This document shows, piece by piece, positions 10,591 to 19,247 of a stretch of DNA of 34,345 nt. Within the stretch, counting starts at the first letter, position 1. Each line of letters opens with the position of its first letter. The notes under the pieces are model-generated. The model was not told the DNA's origin. It worked only from the letters and a program-made list of their open reading frames with translations, and made no database searches. Location: contig NZ_LZKQ01000048.1 in NCBI RefSeq assembly GCF_001668675.1, positions 1-34,345 of the forward strand, read 5' to 3'. Source of the stretch: Mycobacterium asiaticum (GTDB lineage Bacteria; Actinomycetota; Actinomycetes; Mycobacteriales; Mycobacteriaceae). Both the position numbers and the translations under genes were made by a program.

Positions 10591-10640
10591 CGCGGGCCGG
10601 AGCGGGCCGGAGCGGGCCGGCGCGGGCCAGCGCGGGGCCG
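10591..10640. repeat. 10-bp tandem repeat, about five units
   Basis: Successive units CGCGGGCCGG, AGCGGGCCGG, AGCGGGCCGG, CGCGGGCCAG and CGCGGGGCCG. Pure G/C minisatellite lying between the two 60-bp repeats. Confidence 0.8.
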
Positions 10641-10674
10641 CCTCAGGACCACCCGGACCCACACCCTTCCCGCG

Positions 10675-10734
10675 AAGGTGCACAGAATGTCAGCCCCGAC
10701 GGCGTGTCCTTGTACATCTACGCACGCTCGCGGG
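10675..10734. repeat. 60-bp direct repeat, copy 2
   Basis: Begins AAGGTGCACAGAATGTCAGC and ends CGCACGCTCGCGGG. Its last 14 bases are the first part of the 20-bp tandem array that follows. Confidence 0.85.
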
Positions 10735-10790
10735 CGAAGGGGCACGCTCGCGGGCGAAGGGGCACGCTCGCGGGCGAAGCGGCACGCTCG
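10721..10790. repeat. 20-bp tandem repeat, three and a half units
   Basis: The unit is GGCACGCTCGCGGGCGAAGG (first unit begins CG; third ends AAGC), followed by a half unit GGCACGCTCG. The array grows out of the end of the second 60-bp repeat, consistent with slippage expansion. Confidence 0.85.
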
Positions 10791-10823
10791 CAACGGACGA
10801 GCGCGCGCTCATGAAATAGAAGC

Positions 10824-12563
10824 TCAGCCCCGGTCGTTCTGCGCGGTCTCCAACAGCTCGCGGGCGTGCGCGCGGCCGCTGTCGGACTCCCCCAGGCCGG
10901 CCAGCATCCGGGCCAGCTCGGCCACCCGGTCGTCAGCGCTCAGGCGGCGCACGCCGCTGGCGCCTTTGGGTCCCTGGCTGTGCACCACTAAATGCACGTC
11001 CGCGTAGGCGGCTACCTGGGGTAGATGCGTGACGACGATGACCTGGTGCGTGCGGGCCAGCCGGGCCAGCCGCCGGCCGATCTGCACCGCCGCCCAGCCG
11101 CCTACCCCGGCGTCCACTTCGTCGAACACCATCGTGGTGCCGGTGGCCGAGGCCGACAGCACCACTTCCAGCGCCAGCATCACCCGGGACAGTTCACCGC
11201 CCGATGCGCTCTTGGCCAGCGGCAGTACCGACATCCCGCGGTGGGCGGCAAAGCCGAACTCGACGACGTCAACACCATCGGCGCCCACGCGGACCGGCCC
11301 GTCGGGCAGGGCCAAAGCAGCCAGATCGTCCGGTTCGGCGTGATCGGTGGCCACACCGATGGTGAATTCAGCGTCGGCCATTGCCAGGCCGGCCAGCTCC
11401 GCGGTCACCTCTTTGGCCAGCTTCTTGGCGGCCTTGCGCCGCACCTTGCTGAGTTCGATTGCGGCCTGGGCTAATTCGCGGCCCAGGTCGTCCACCCGAC
11501 GTTGCAGCGCGGCCAGACCCTCCTCAGACACGTCGAGCTGCGCCAGCCGGTTGCGCGAGTCCTGGGCCCACTGCAAAACCCCGTCGATGTCGGCGGCGTA
11601 CTTGCGGGTCAGTGTGCGGAGTTGGGCTTGGCGGGTCAGCTTGGACTCCAATGCGCTGGCGTCGACGGGCAGCCCGTCCAGGTAGTCGCCCAACTCGGCC
11701 GCGGCGTCCATCGCCACGGTCAGTGCGCCATTGATCTGATCGGCCAGTGCCCGCAGCCTGGCGTCCCCCGCCGATTCCAGCGCGCCCCGGGCGCGGCCAA
11801 GCGCGTCGGCCGCGCCCAACCCGTCTTCGGAGGAGCTGGACAGCATTTCGCGCGCCGACGCCGCCGCCTCACGCAGCGTGTCGAGCTCCGACAACCGAAG
11901 GATGTCGGCGACCAGCTCCTCGTCCTCCCCCGGTTGCGGGTCGACGGTGTCGATCTCGTTCAACGCGAACTTGAGCCGGTCGGCCTCCTGGGCCAACTCA
12001 CGGGTCCGGTCGCGGCGGTCGTTGAGGTCGCGCCGCGCGGTGAGCCAGGCGTCGCGTAGCTTGCGGTAGCGCTCCAGCGCCGGCCCGGCGCCGGCGAAGC
12101 GGTCCAGCGCACCGCGCTGCTCGTCTGGGCGCATCAAGCGCAGCTGATCGTTCTGCCCGTGCAGCGCGAGCAGCTGTGTGGTGAAACCGCTCAGCGACTT
12201 CGCGGGTACGCTACGGCCACCCAAATAGGCCCGGGACGGCCCGTCACGATTGACAGTGCGCAACGCGATCACGCTGCCATCTTCGTCCCGCTCACCGCCC
12301 GAAGCATCCAGTATCTCGTCGAGATAGGCCGTCACCGCATCATCGACATCGCTTGTGGTGAAACGACCTTCGACGACCGCGCGCTCGGCACCGGAGCGCA
12401 CCCGGGTGACGTCGGCCCGCGCGCCGCCCAGCAAGTGCAGGCCGGTTACCACCATGGTTTTGCCGGTACCGGTCTCACCGGTCAACACTGTCAGGCCGCG
12501 GTCGAACTCGGCGGTCGCAACGCTGATGGCACCCAGCGATTCGATCCTTATTTCGGTGAGCAC
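10824..12563 (-). CDS. recN: DNA repair protein RecN
   Basis: RecN is an SMC-like ATPase that acts early in double-strand-break repair. Head-domain halves flank a coiled coil. The Walker A motif GETGTGKT is at residues 29-36 after VATAEFDRGLTVLT. The central coiled coil runs about 165-370, with many Leu/Ala/Arg/Glu heptads. The C-terminal half carries the signature SASGGELSRVMLALEVVL, Walker B MVFDEVDAGVGG and HQVIVVTHLPQVAAYAD. The 579 aa are near the family norm. The start is GTG at 12563, three bases after the nadK stop, so the gene is in the tlyA-nadK-recN operon, a conserved bacterial cluster. Confidence 0.97.
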   Translation of the reverse strand: MLTEIRIESLGAISVATAEFDRGLTVLTGETGTGKTMVVTGLHLLGGARADVTRVRSGAERAVVEGRFTTSDVDDAVTAYLDEILDASGGERDEDGSVIALRTVNRDGPSRAYLGGRSVPAKSLSGFTTQLLALHGQNDQLRLMRPDEQRGALDRFAGAGPALERYRKLRDAWLTARRDLNDRRDRTRELAQEADRLKFALNEIDTVDPQPGEDEELVADILRLSELDTLREAAASAREMLSSSSEDGLGAADALGRARGALESAGDARLRALADQINGALTVAMDAAAELGDYLDGLPVDASALESKLTRQAQLRTLTRKYAADIDGVLQWAQDSRNRLAQLDVSEEGLAALQRRVDDLGRELAQAAIELSKVRRKAAKKLAKEVTAELAGLAMADAEFTIGVATDHAEPDDLAALALPDGPVRVGADGVDVVEFGFAAHRGMSVLPLAKSASGGELSRVMLALEVVLSASATGTTMVFDEVDAGVGGWAAVQIGRRLARLARTHQVIVVTHLPQVAAYADVHLVVHSQGPKGASGVRRLSADDRVAELARMLAGLGESDSGRAHARELLETAQNDRG

Positions 12564-12566
12564 GAG

Positions 12567-13493
12567 CTACTGCCGTCCGCGCCAACCTGTTACCGGCAAC
12601 CGGAACTTGGTGACCAGGCGGTCGGTGAACGGCGCGCTGTCCAGTCGCGCCCACTTCACCGGGGTGTTGCACCGGGTGATCTCGAGTCGACTGCCCGCCG
12701 GCACCACCATCTCGCGGCGACCATCGCAGAACACCAGCGCATCGTGACCGCTGGCCTCGATCTCGATCGCGATGCTGGCATCGGGGCTGGTGACCATCGG
12801 CCGGCCGAACAGCGCGTGAGCGTTGTTGGGCACCACCAGAATTGCTTCCAGGTCCGGCCACAGCACCGGCCCGCCCGCGGAGAATGCATACGCGGTGGAC
12901 CCGGTGGGGGTCGACACCAGCACGCCGTCGCAGCCGAATGTGGAAACCGGTCGGCCGTCGATCTCCACGACCACGCCCAGCACGCCGAGCCGCGGCCCCT
13001 TCTCCAAGCTGGCCTCATTAAGCGCCCAGCCCTGATCGATGATCTCGCCGTCCTGGCGCACCGAGACATCGAGGGTGAGCCGTTCTTCCACCCGATAGTC
13101 CCGCGCCACAACATGTTCGAGTACGACGTCGATCGCCTCGGCCTCGGCCTCGGCCAGGAAGCCGATGCGGCCCAGGTTGACGCCCAGCACCGGAAGGTCG
13201 GCGTTGCGGGCCAGCTCGGCCGCACGCAGAAAGGTGCCGTCGCCGCCGAGCACCAGCACCAGTTCGCACCCTTCGGCGACCATCGGGTCGGCGTCGGCAA
13301 CCTCGATGTCGACGCCCATCGCCCGCATGTCATGGGGCCCGAGCCGCTGCGTGCCCTTGTCGACCGCTTCCGCGGACAGTGCCCGCAGCGCAATCCCTTT
13401 GTCGTGCAACACTTTCTCCACGCGCCGGGCGGTTTCGGTCGCTTCGTCGCGGCCGGTGTGGACGACCATCAGGATGGTGCGTTCGGCAGTCAC
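12567..13493 (-). CDS. nadK: NAD kinase (ATP/polyphosphate)
   Basis: It phosphorylates NAD to NADP. The 308-residue protein has the family GGDG motif at 83-86 ([16 protein letters not shown]), [12 protein letters not shown], the catalytic Asn158-Glu159 pair in [12 protein letters not shown], and the glycine-rich [15 protein letters not shown] near 195-208. Mtb NadK (Rv1695, ppnK) can use polyphosphate as well as ATP; that is expected but not visible in sequence. The start is GTG at 13493 and overlaps the tlyA TGA as GTGA. It lies between tlyA and recN in a tight operon. Confidence 0.97.
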   Translation of the reverse strand: MTAERTILMVVHTGRDEATETARRVEKVLHDKGIALRALSAEAVDKGTQRLGPHDMRAMGVDIEVADADPMVAEGCELVLVLGGDGTFLRAAELARNADLPVLGVNLGRIGFLAEAEAEAIDVVLEHVVARDYRVEERLTLDVSVRQDGEIIDQGWALNEASLEKGPRLGVLGVVVEIDGRPVSTFGCDGVLVSTPTGSTAYAFSAGGPVLWPDLEAILVVPNNAHALFGRPMVTSPDASIAIEIEASGHDALVFCDGRREMVVPAGSRLEITRCNTPVKWARLDSAPFTDRLVTKFRLPVTGWRGRQ

Positions 13494-14299
13494 TGCGGGC
13501 CCCCCTCGACGACACGTTGCACGGCGTCAGTCAACACGTCCCCGGCCAGCGCCCGGTCGCTCTCAGCGCGCAGCCATAAGAAATATTCGACGTTGCCCGC
13601 CGGACCCGGCAGCGGGCTGGCCGTCACATCGATCGGATGCCAGCCCAGCTCCTCGGCTCGCCGCGCCACGGCCAGCACCGCATCGATGCGCAGTGCAGGA
13701 TCCCGCACCACGCCGCCGGTCCCGACCTGGCCCTTCCCGACCTCGAATTGCGGCTTCACCATGGGAACGATATCCGCGTCCGGGGAAGCGCAGCCAACCA
13801 GCGCGGGCAGCACCGTCGCCAACGAGATGAATGACAGGTCGGCCACCACCACGTCGACTGGTCCGCCGATCGCCTCCGGGGACAGGTCCCGGGCGTTGGT
13901 CCGCTCCACGACCACCACGCGGGGGTCGCTGCGCAACGACCAAGCCAATTGCCCGTACCCGACGTCGGCGGCGACCACCTCGGTGGCGCCGCGGTCCAGC
14001 AGAACCTCGGTGAACCCGCCGGTGGAGGCGCCCGCATCCAGGCAACGCCGGCCGTGGACGGGAATCCCGAAGGCGTCCAGGGCCCCGATCAGCTTGTGCG
14101 CCCCGCGCGACACCCAGGAACGTTCCCCGTCGTCGGCGACGGTCAGCGCCGCGGTCACCGCGACGGCGGTGGCGGGTTTGACCGCGGGCAGGCCGTCGAT
14201 GCGCACCTTGCCGGCCCCGATCAGTTCCGCTGCCTGCTGACGGGAACGTGCCAGACCCCGCCGAACCAGCTCGGCGTCGACGCGGGCACGCCGCGGCAT
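13490..14299 (-). CDS. tlyA: TlyA, 16S/23S rRNA 2'-O-methyltransferase
   Basis: TlyA methylates the 2'-hydroxyl of C1409 in 16S rRNA and C1920 in 23S rRNA. Loss of its function gives capreomycin and viomycin resistance in Mtb. The N-terminal S4 RNA-binding domain spans about 1-60 ([20 protein letters not shown], then [10 protein letters not shown]). A FtsJ-like methyltransferase domain follows, with the SAM site [38 protein letters not shown] and [17 protein letters not shown]. Its 269 aa are within one residue of Mtb TlyA. The ATG at 14299 lies 8 bp after the stop of the 58-residue upstream gene. A haemolysin label is historical. Confidence 0.96.
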   Translation of the reverse strand: MPRRARVDAELVRRGLARSRQQAAELIGAGKVRIDGLPAVKPATAVAVTAALTVADDGERSWVSRGAHKLIGALDAFGIPVHGRRCLDAGASTGGFTEVLLDRGATEVVAADVGYGQLAWSLRSDPRVVVVERTNARDLSPEAIGGPVDVVVADLSFISLATVLPALVGCASPDADIVPMVKPQFEVGKGQVGTGGVVRDPALRIDAVLAVARRAEELGWHPIDVTASPLPGPAGNVEYFLWLRAESDRALAGDVLTDAVQRVVEGGPQ

Positions 14300-14307
14300 G
14301 CGCCCAC

Positions 14308-14484
14308 TCAGCCCTTCTCCGCCGACTCCAGGGCACGCAGCAGCACGTCGTGCGCCTCGGAGAGGCGGCGGGCGATGTCTTCGAGTTGCTCGAGCGACGG
14401 GCCGTCGGCCGCGTCGGCGTCCTCGGGCAACTGGGCCACCAAGGATTCGATTTCCGCGCGAATCTCGTCAGGATCGATAGTCAT
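14308..14484 (-). CDS. Small conserved acidic protein (Rv1693-like)
   Basis: A 58-residue ORF from ATG at 14484 to TGA at 14308-14310. It begins MTIDPDEIRAEIESLVAQLP and ends LSEAHDVLLRALESAEKG. It is strongly helical and amphipathic with no membrane segment, so it is probably a small cytoplasmic helical-hairpin or coiled-coil protein. Size and sequence match what I recall of Mtb Rv1693. It sits 7 bp after the HAD phosphatase stop and 8 bp before tlyA, with the same codon bias, so it is a real operon member. Function is unknown. Confidence 0.85.
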   Translation of the reverse strand: MTIDPDEIRAEIESLVAQLPEDADAADGPSLEQLEDIARRLSEAHDVLLRALESAEKG

Positions 14485-14491
14485 TGCGCTC

Positions 14492-15520
14492 CTACGCTAA
14501 TAGGGACCAGCGCTTGAGCGCATCGCGGGCCTGATCGTCACCGGCTTTTATTCCCACCTCGGCGGGCGCGTCCCAGACCGCGGCGGCCACCACGCGGACC
14601 ACGGCCAGCTCGTCCGCGGGGTCCTCGTCGGTCGCATTGACGGTCAGCGTGTGGTCGTCGACGTCGACCCGCCAGCCCGCCTGCGGCCCCACCCTCAACA
14701 GCGAAGCATCCTCGTGCAGCGACCGCAGATCATGCCCGATATAGGTGGGCCGCTGTTCGGCCGGGGCGAATACGGCGTCGTGTGCGGAATTGACCCCGGT
14801 GAGCACCATCAGGCTGGGCAGACCCGCGGCGTTGGCGCCTTCGATGTCGGTGTCCAACCGGTCCCCGACCACCAGCGGCGCCCGGAAATCACCGCGGCCC
14901 ACCGCGTCCTTCATCAACTGTGGCCCCGGCTTGCCCGCGACCTGAGGTTGCTCCCCGGTGGCGGTCCGCACCGCGGCCACCAGTGATCCGTTGCCGGGCA
15001 GCAGGCCCCGCTCGGTCGGCAGTGTCGGGTCGACGTTGGCGGCCACCCACAGCGCTCCCGCCCGAATGGCCAGGGCGGCCTCGGCCAAATCGGACCAGCC
15101 GACCTCCATCGACAGTCCCTGGACGACGGCGTCGGGTTCGTCGTCGAAGCGTCGGATCGGACGCAGACCGACGGCAGCGATCTCGTCGGCCAGCGCCTCG
15201 GTGCCCACCACCAGCACCTTCGCGTCCGGTTGCAGTTGCGCGGCCAGCAGGTGGGCCGCGCTCTGCGCGCTGGTCACCACGTCGTCGCTGTCGGCGGTGA
15301 ACCCCAGCTCACGCAGGTGTGCGGCGACCTCGTCGGCGCTGCGCGAAGCATTGTTGGTGACGAACAGCTTCCGGCTGTCTATCGCATCCAGGGACTCGAC
15401 GGCGCCCTCGGTGGCCCGATGCCCGCGAAAGACCGTTCCGTCGAGGTCGAGCAGCAAGCAATCGTATTGCTGCGCAATTGTTTTCGTGTCAGCCAAGTTC
15501 GTTGACCCGGTCTTCGGCAT
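14492..15520 (-). CDS. HAD-IIA phosphatase, glycerol-3-phosphate phosphatase-like
   Basis: This is a HAD superfamily hydrolase of the NagD/PGP subclass. Mtb Rv1692 was characterised as a D-glycerol-3-phosphate phosphatase in glycerophospholipid recycling. The nucleophile motif LLLDLDGTVFRGH is near residues 22-34, motif II is LFVTNNASRS, a type IIA cap lies in the middle (WVAANVDPTLPTERGLLPG), motif III Lys is in VAGKPGPQLM, and motif IV is VVGDRLDTDIEGA. A C-terminal extension of about 80 residues after the HAD core is present, as in Rv1692. The ATG at 15520 overlaps the upstream TPR gene by 32 bp; a TTG at 15496, overlapping by 8 bp, is an alternative. Confidence 0.9.
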   Translation of the reverse strand: MPKTGSTNLADTKTIAQQYDCLLLDLDGTVFRGHRATEGAVESLDAIDSRKLFVTNNASRSADEVAAHLRELGFTADSDDVVTSAQSAAHLLAAQLQPDAKVLVVGTEALADEIAAVGLRPIRRFDDEPDAVVQGLSMEVGWSDLAEAALAIRAGALWVAANVDPTLPTERGLLPGNGSLVAAVRTATGEQPQVAGKPGPQLMKDAVGRGDFRAPLVVGDRLDTDIEGANAAGLPSLMVLTGVNSAHDAVFAPAEQRPTYIGHDLRSLHEDASLLRVGPQAGWRVDVDDHTLTVNATDEDPADELAVVRVVAAAVWDAPAEVGIKAGDDQARDALKRWSLLA

Positions 15521-16277
15521 CGGTCACGCCTTCCACGTCGGCAGCGGCCGAGCGCAGGAACCACTGCAACGCCTCGTCCCCGCGTCCGAGCGCCAACAGT
15601 GTTTCGGCGTAGGCATAGAACAGCCGCGCGGCCGTCGAGCCGGTGCGGGCCGGATCCAGCGCCGGGGTGGACAACACCGTCAGGGCCTGTTCGAGCTGAC
15701 CCAGGTCGGCCCGCGCCCCGGCCGCGACGATGCGCAACTCGTCGGCGTCGTCGCCGGTGAGCTGGGCCGCCTCGGGGCTGCGGGCCAGGTCAATGGCGCG
15801 CTGCGGTCGACCCAGACCGCGTTCGCAGTCGGCGATCAGCGCCAGCAGCGCGGACTTGCTGCCCATCCGGCGTGCGGCGCGGAATTCGGCCAGCGCCTGT
15901 CCCCAGTCGCCGCAGTGGTAGGCGGCGATCCCGACGGCCTCCCGGACCGCGGCGATCCGGCTGGCCCGAACGCGGGCGGCGCGCGCATGGCTCAGGGCGG
16001 CCTCGGGGTCCTCGTCGAGCAGGCCGCCGGCGGCGACCAAGTGGCGGGCGACCGTGTCCGCGGTGGTCCGGTCCAGAGTGCTCAGCTCCCGACGGACATC
16101 GGGCGCCAGTTGCCGGGCGTCGATGTCGTCGGGAATAGGCGGTCCGGCCGCGACGGTGTCGGCGGTCGCGTGCCGCGGTTGGGCAGGGCGGGCCCGGCCC
16201 GGCCCGGAGCGCCGGGGGGCGCCGGCCGATGGCGGTCGAGGTCGCCGCTCATTGCCTCCACGCCTGTCATCGACCAC
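15489..16277 (-). CDS. TPR-type tetratricopeptide protein (Rv1691-like)
   Basis: A 262-residue protein of unknown function. The first 45 residues are Arg/Pro/Gly-rich and disordered. The rest is a run of helix pairs with TPR character, for example YHCGDWGQALAEFRAARRMG, ADCERGLGRPQRAIDLA and LFYAYAETLLALGRGDEALQ, with the Gly/Ala/Leu spacing of TPRs. The tail is acidic. It is probably an adaptor and resembles Rv1691. GTG at 16277 is the furthest start in frame; no convincing ribosome-binding site was seen, so the start could lie downstream of the disordered leader. It overlaps the HAD phosphatase gene. Confidence 0.8.
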   Translation of the reverse strand: MVDDRRGGNERRPRPPSAGAPRRSGPGRARPAQPRHATADTVAAGPPIPDDIDARQLAPDVRRELSTLDRTTADTVARHLVAAGGLLDEDPEAALSHARAARVRASRIAAVREAVGIAAYHCGDWGQALAEFRAARRMGSKSALLALIADCERGLGRPQRAIDLARSPEAAQLTGDDADELRIVAAGARADLGQLEQALTVLSTPALDPARTGSTAARLFYAYAETLLALGRGDEALQWFLRSAAADVEGVTDAEDRVNELG

Positions 16278-16327
16278 CCGCTAGAGGTTACGGGTAGGCC
16301 CATCAGGCTCACAAACAACGCCGTGGG

Positions 16328-16678
16328 TTAGGCCTGCAGTCGGTGCGGCAGCATCGGCGCTATCAAGGCGGGACAGTATGTGGCGATCGCCACAATGGTG
16401 AACGCTGCGGCCCGGTCTTGCGACATGCCGTTGAGCTCAGCGATTTCGGAGACGATCGTGTCGAAGTTGCCGCCCGGCTGGAACGCCCTCGGGCAGACCG
16501 AACGCCCCGTCGCAATAGCGGTCTCCGGCTGGCTGTAGGGGATGCCGGCATTGGTCAGGCCGTTGAGGAAGGCGTTCCCCAACATGTCCGCGTGTATCGG
16601 CGCCGCCACGCTGGCCGAAACACCGAACACGCCTGCGGCAAGCGCCAGCAGTCGGAAAGCGATCGCGGGTGCGGTCAT
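16328..16678 (-). CDS. LprJ-like secreted DUF732-type protein without lipobox cysteine
   Basis: A 116-residue exported protein. The signal peptide (about 1-30) has a hydrophobic core FRLLALAAGVFGVSASVAAP. The mature part has DUF732 features: a helical DMLGNAFLNGLTNAGI, then two cysteines in RSVCPRAF and IATYCPALI that probably form a disulfide. In Mtb LprJ (Rv1690) the segment before AAPI is recalled as ending in Ser-Cys, which makes a lipobox. Here the residue is Val, so the protein should be cleaved by signal peptidase I, or stay anchored, and not be lipidated. It lies just downstream of tyrS, as in Mtb. The ATG at 16678 fits the signal peptide. Confidence 0.85.
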   Translation of the reverse strand: MTAPAIAFRLLALAAGVFGVSASVAAPIHADMLGNAFLNGLTNAGIPYSQPETAIATGRSVCPRAFQPGGNFDTIVSEIAELNGMSQDRAAAFTIVAIATYCPALIAPMLPHRLQA

Positions 16679-16886
16679 CGTGACAACAGTGCTGAACGAC
16701 TGTCACATACACGACACGATGAGGTAAAGCTTTGCACACTAAGGCGTGTCCTCCGATCGGTGGACGTCGCTCCTAGCCGAACGGGCGAACCGAATTTCCC
16801 CCGCCCACCAGCCGGAAATGGGATAGCTGAAGCGGCGGCCGGGCCGCAGAATTGGTTTCGTAGCAAGGAGATAACAACCCACATTC

Positions 16887-16939
16887 TCAGCGGGGTCTCA
16901 TCGCCGCCCCCCTCCCCCCTCGCGGTGAGACCCCGCTGA
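16887..16939 (-). terminator. Hairpin terminator of tyrS
   Basis: Perfect 14-bp inverted repeat with arms 16887-16900 and 16926-16939, loop 25 bases with a short inner CCGC/GCGG pairing. It begins 3 bp after the tyrS stop. It is not followed by a T-run, as is usual in mycobacteria. The remaining gap to the lprJ-like gene (to 16679) holds no gene. Confidence 0.75.
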
Positions 16940-16942
16940 ATG

Positions 16943-18214
16943 CTACAGCCGTTCGACTCCCGCGACGTTCCGTTTTCCGCGGCGCAGCACCAACCAGCGG
17001 CCGTGTAGGAAATCCGTTGACTGTGGCGACCATTCGTCGCTCGTGATGCGAATGTTGTTGACGGACACGCCACCTTCACCGATGGTGCGTCGCGCGGCTT
17101 TCCGGCTCTCGGACAACCCGGTGGCCACCAACAGGTCGACAATCCCCTGCGGCTCACCGGGTTTGAGTTCGGCGACCGACGTTTCGCGCAGGGCCGCCGA
17201 CAATGTCGCTTCGTCGAGACGGTCCAGCTCACCCTGCCCGAACAACGCCCGACTGGCGTGTTGGACGGCTTCGGTGGCCGTCTCGCCGTGCACCAGGACG
17301 GTCAGTTCGGTGGCCAGCCTGCGCTGGGCGGCGCGCTGTTGTGGCCGCTCGGCGGTGGCCTGTTCCAGCTCCGCGAGTTCGTCGGCCGATAAGAAGGTGA
17401 ACCAGCGCAGGTAGCGGATCACGTCGGCATCGGCGGTGTTGACGAAGTACTGATACCAGGCGTACGGGCTGGTCATCTGCGGGTCCAGCCATAGGCTGCC
17501 GCCGCCGGTGGATTTGCCGAACTTCTTGCCGTCGGCGGACGTCACCAGCGGGAGGGTGAGTGCGTGCACAGCGGCGCCGAGCTTCTGGCGTACCAACCGG
17601 ACTCCGGCGATGATGTTGCCCCACTGGTCCGACCCGCCGATCTGCAGCGAGCAGCCGTGCCGCCGATGCAGCTCGACGTAGTCGTTGGCCTGCAACAGCA
17701 TGTAGCTGAATTCGGTGTAGGAGATGCCTTCGCCCTCCAGGCGGCGCCGGACGGTGTCGCGGTCCAGCATCACGTTCACCGAGAAATGCTTGCCGATGTC
17801 GCGCAGGAACTCGATGGCCGACATGCTGGCCGTCCACTCGAGATTGTTCTCGACGATCGCACCCGTCGGCGAGTTGTCGAAGTCCACGAAGCGCTCCAGC
17901 TGACCCCGGATGCGTTCGGTCCACTCCGCGACGGTGTCGGCCTCATGCAGGCTGCGCTCACCGACCTCGCGCGGGTCGCCGATCATCCCGGTGGCACCAC
18001 CGGCCAGCACGATCGGCCGGTGACCGGCACGCTGAAAGCGTCGCAAGGCCAGCAGCGGCACCAGGTGCCCGGCGTGCAGGCTCGCCGCGGTCGGGTCGAA
18101 GCCGGCGTAGACGGTCAGCGGACCGCGCTGCGCCTCGGCGGCGAGCGCGTCGAGGTCGGTGGACTGCGCGATCAGCTCACGCCAGCCCAACTCGTCGAGG
18201 ATCCCGTTTCCCAT
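16943..18214 (-). CDS. tyrS: Tyrosyl-tRNA synthetase
   Basis: A class I aminoacyl-tRNA synthetase charging tRNA-Tyr. The HIGH-type motif is HAGH at 47-50 ([17 protein letters not shown]). Tyr-recognition elements include [20 protein letters not shown] and SDQWGNI. The KMSKS loop is KFGKS at 231-235, the bacterial TyrRS form. A C-terminal S4-like RNA-binding domain (about 350-420) includes VSVNNIRI and [20 protein letters not shown]. The ATG at 18214 gives 423 aa, the length of the Mtb protein; the frame extends to 18268 without conserved sequence. No T-box leader was recognised in the 154 bp upstream. Confidence 0.97.
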   Translation of the reverse strand: MGNGILDELGWRELIAQSTDLDALAAEAQRGPLTVYAGFDPTAASLHAGHLVPLLALRRFQRAGHRPIVLAGGATGMIGDPREVGERSLHEADTVAEWTERIRGQLERFVDFDNSPTGAIVENNLEWTASMSAIEFLRDIGKHFSVNVMLDRDTVRRRLEGEGISYTEFSYMLLQANDYVELHRRHGCSLQIGGSDQWGNIIAGVRLVRQKLGAAVHALTLPLVTSADGKKFGKSTGGGSLWLDPQMTSPYAWYQYFVNTADADVIRYLRWFTFLSADELAELEQATAERPQQRAAQRRLATELTVLVHGETATEAVQHASRALFGQGELDRLDEATLSAALRETSVAELKPGEPQGIVDLLVATGLSESRKAARRTIGEGGVSVNNIRITSDEWSPQSTDFLHGRWLVLRRGKRNVAGVERL

Positions 18215-18368
18215 GACTGAGAGTCTCCCAGGATGTCCGCGCGGACGTGCGCCCCGGATGCCTGCCATTCGCTCAGGATGATTCCAGCGGGGCGTGCGTG
18301 GTCAACGGCCGCGGCCCGCGCTCGACGTGGCGCCGGGCCGTCGGTCGTGCAGTAATTTGCGGGACGAC

Positions 18369-19247
18369 ATGGACAATCGATTCTTTCCGCTGGTGGTCGT
18401 GGCGGTCATGCTGGCGCTCGGCCTCACGCTGACCGTTGACGATTTCCGGCGTGCCGCCAAGCTACGCCGCCCACTGGCGGTTGCCCTGGTGTGTCAGGCC
18501 GTCGTGCTGCCCGGACTGTGCTTGCTGATCGCCGAGGGCCTGAATCTGGAGCCGAATCTGGCGGTCGGGCTGATGCTGATGGCGGCTTGCCCCGGCGGGA
18601 TGCTGGCCAACGTGCTCAGCCACCTGGTGAACGGCGACCTGGCCCTCAATCTCACGCTCACCGCCGTCAACGCCGTGCTGTCGATCTTCGCGATACCGGC
18701 GATCCTGGCGGCCTCGATGGCTTGGTTCCTCGGTGAAGGCCGGTTCATCCCGCTGCAGTTCGACAAGTTTTTCGGGGTGTTCGGGGTGGTGCTGATCCCC
18801 ACCGCGATCGGGGTCGCGATCCGGCACCGCTTCGCGGATCTGGCGCGGCGGCTGCAGAATCCGGTCCGGGTCGTCGCTGCGGTCCTGTTGGTGGTCGCCC
18901 TGTTTGCCGGGGTGGCGGGCGGCCGGTCGACGTTGCTGCGCAACCTCGGTGTGCTCAGCCTGGCGATCGTGTCCTTCTGCGCGATCAGCCTGACGGTCGG
19001 CTATCTAGCGCCCCGTTGGATGCGGCTGGAGCCTCGCCAATCCATCGCGATCAGCTTGGAGATCGGTCTGCACAACGCCGTGGTGGCGGTCGGCATAGCG
19101 ATGAGTCCGCAACTGCTCAACAACGCCGAAATGGCCACGCCGGCCGCCGTTTACGGTCTGATCGCGCCGTTCATCGCGCTGGCATTCGTGTTCGCCGTAC
19201 GCCGCCTCGACCCCGGGTACCGGGCGGCGTCCCGGCAGCGGACCTAG
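18369..19247 (+). CDS. Bile acid:sodium symporter (BASS) family transporter
   Basis: A 292-residue integral membrane protein with about nine hydrophobic segments and the SBF/BASS fold. It begins [20 protein letters not shown], then [14 protein letters not shown]. The family's conserved block is [20 protein letters not shown] followed by [10 protein letters not shown], and the second crossover is [23 protein letters not shown] members cotransport sodium with organic anions; the substrate here is unknown. The ATG at 18369 has GGGAC upstream; the frame extends to 18294 with no membrane sequence. It lies between tyrS and mpg, which I recall as adjacent in Mtb, so it is an accessory insertion or has been lost from Mtb. 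Confidence 0.88.
   Translation: MDNRFFPLVVVAVMLALGLTLTVDDFRRAAKLRRPLAVALVCQAVVLPGLCLLIAEGLNLEPNLAVGLMLMAACPGGMLANVLSHLVNGDLALNLTLTAVNAVLSIFAIPAILAASMAWFLGEGRFIPLQFDKFFGVFGVVLIPTAIGVAIRHRFADLARRLQNPVRVVAAVLLVVALFAGVAGGRSTLLRNLGVLSLAIVSFCAISLTVGYLAPRWMRLEPRQSIAISLEIGLHNAVVAVGIAMSPQLLNNAEMATPAAVYGLIAPFIALAFVFAVRRLDPGYRAASRQRT

Larger units (their letters stand above)
10384..10823. other. 440-bp recN-steA intergenic region rich in repeats
   Basis: No convincing gene is present. Reading from the steA side it contains two CTGTCACAG-centred palindromes (10438-10479), the first copy of a 60-bp repeat (10521-10580), a 10-bp tandem array (10591-10640), the second copy of the 60-bp repeat (10675-10734) and a 20-bp tandem array (10721-10790). 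The steA promoter must lie here. Confidence 0.7.

Noticed and set aside
10521..10790. Possible CRISPR array in the recN-steA gap
   Set aside because: The units are tandem with no unique spacers, of differing lengths (60, 20 and 10 bp), and no cas genes are nearby.
12159..14240. A 693-codon open frame on the plus strand across recN, nadK and tlyA
   Set aside because: It is antisense to three well-supported overlapping genes, has low-complexity Arg/Ala/Pro/His composition typical of GC-rich shadow frames, and shows no family motif.
16082..16318. Alternative minus-strand ORF with GGAGG near its ATG (MSGDLDRHRP...) overlapping the TPR gene start
   Set aside because: Although the ribosome-binding site looks good, the frame is Pro/Arg-rich, ends after a few dozen codons and overlaps the TPR gene, which has the conserved sequence.
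18215..18368. T-box riboswitch upstream of tyrS
   Set aside because: The 154-bp gap has no T-box core sequence or specifier-loop layout; in actinobacteria the T-box is known mainly before ileS.
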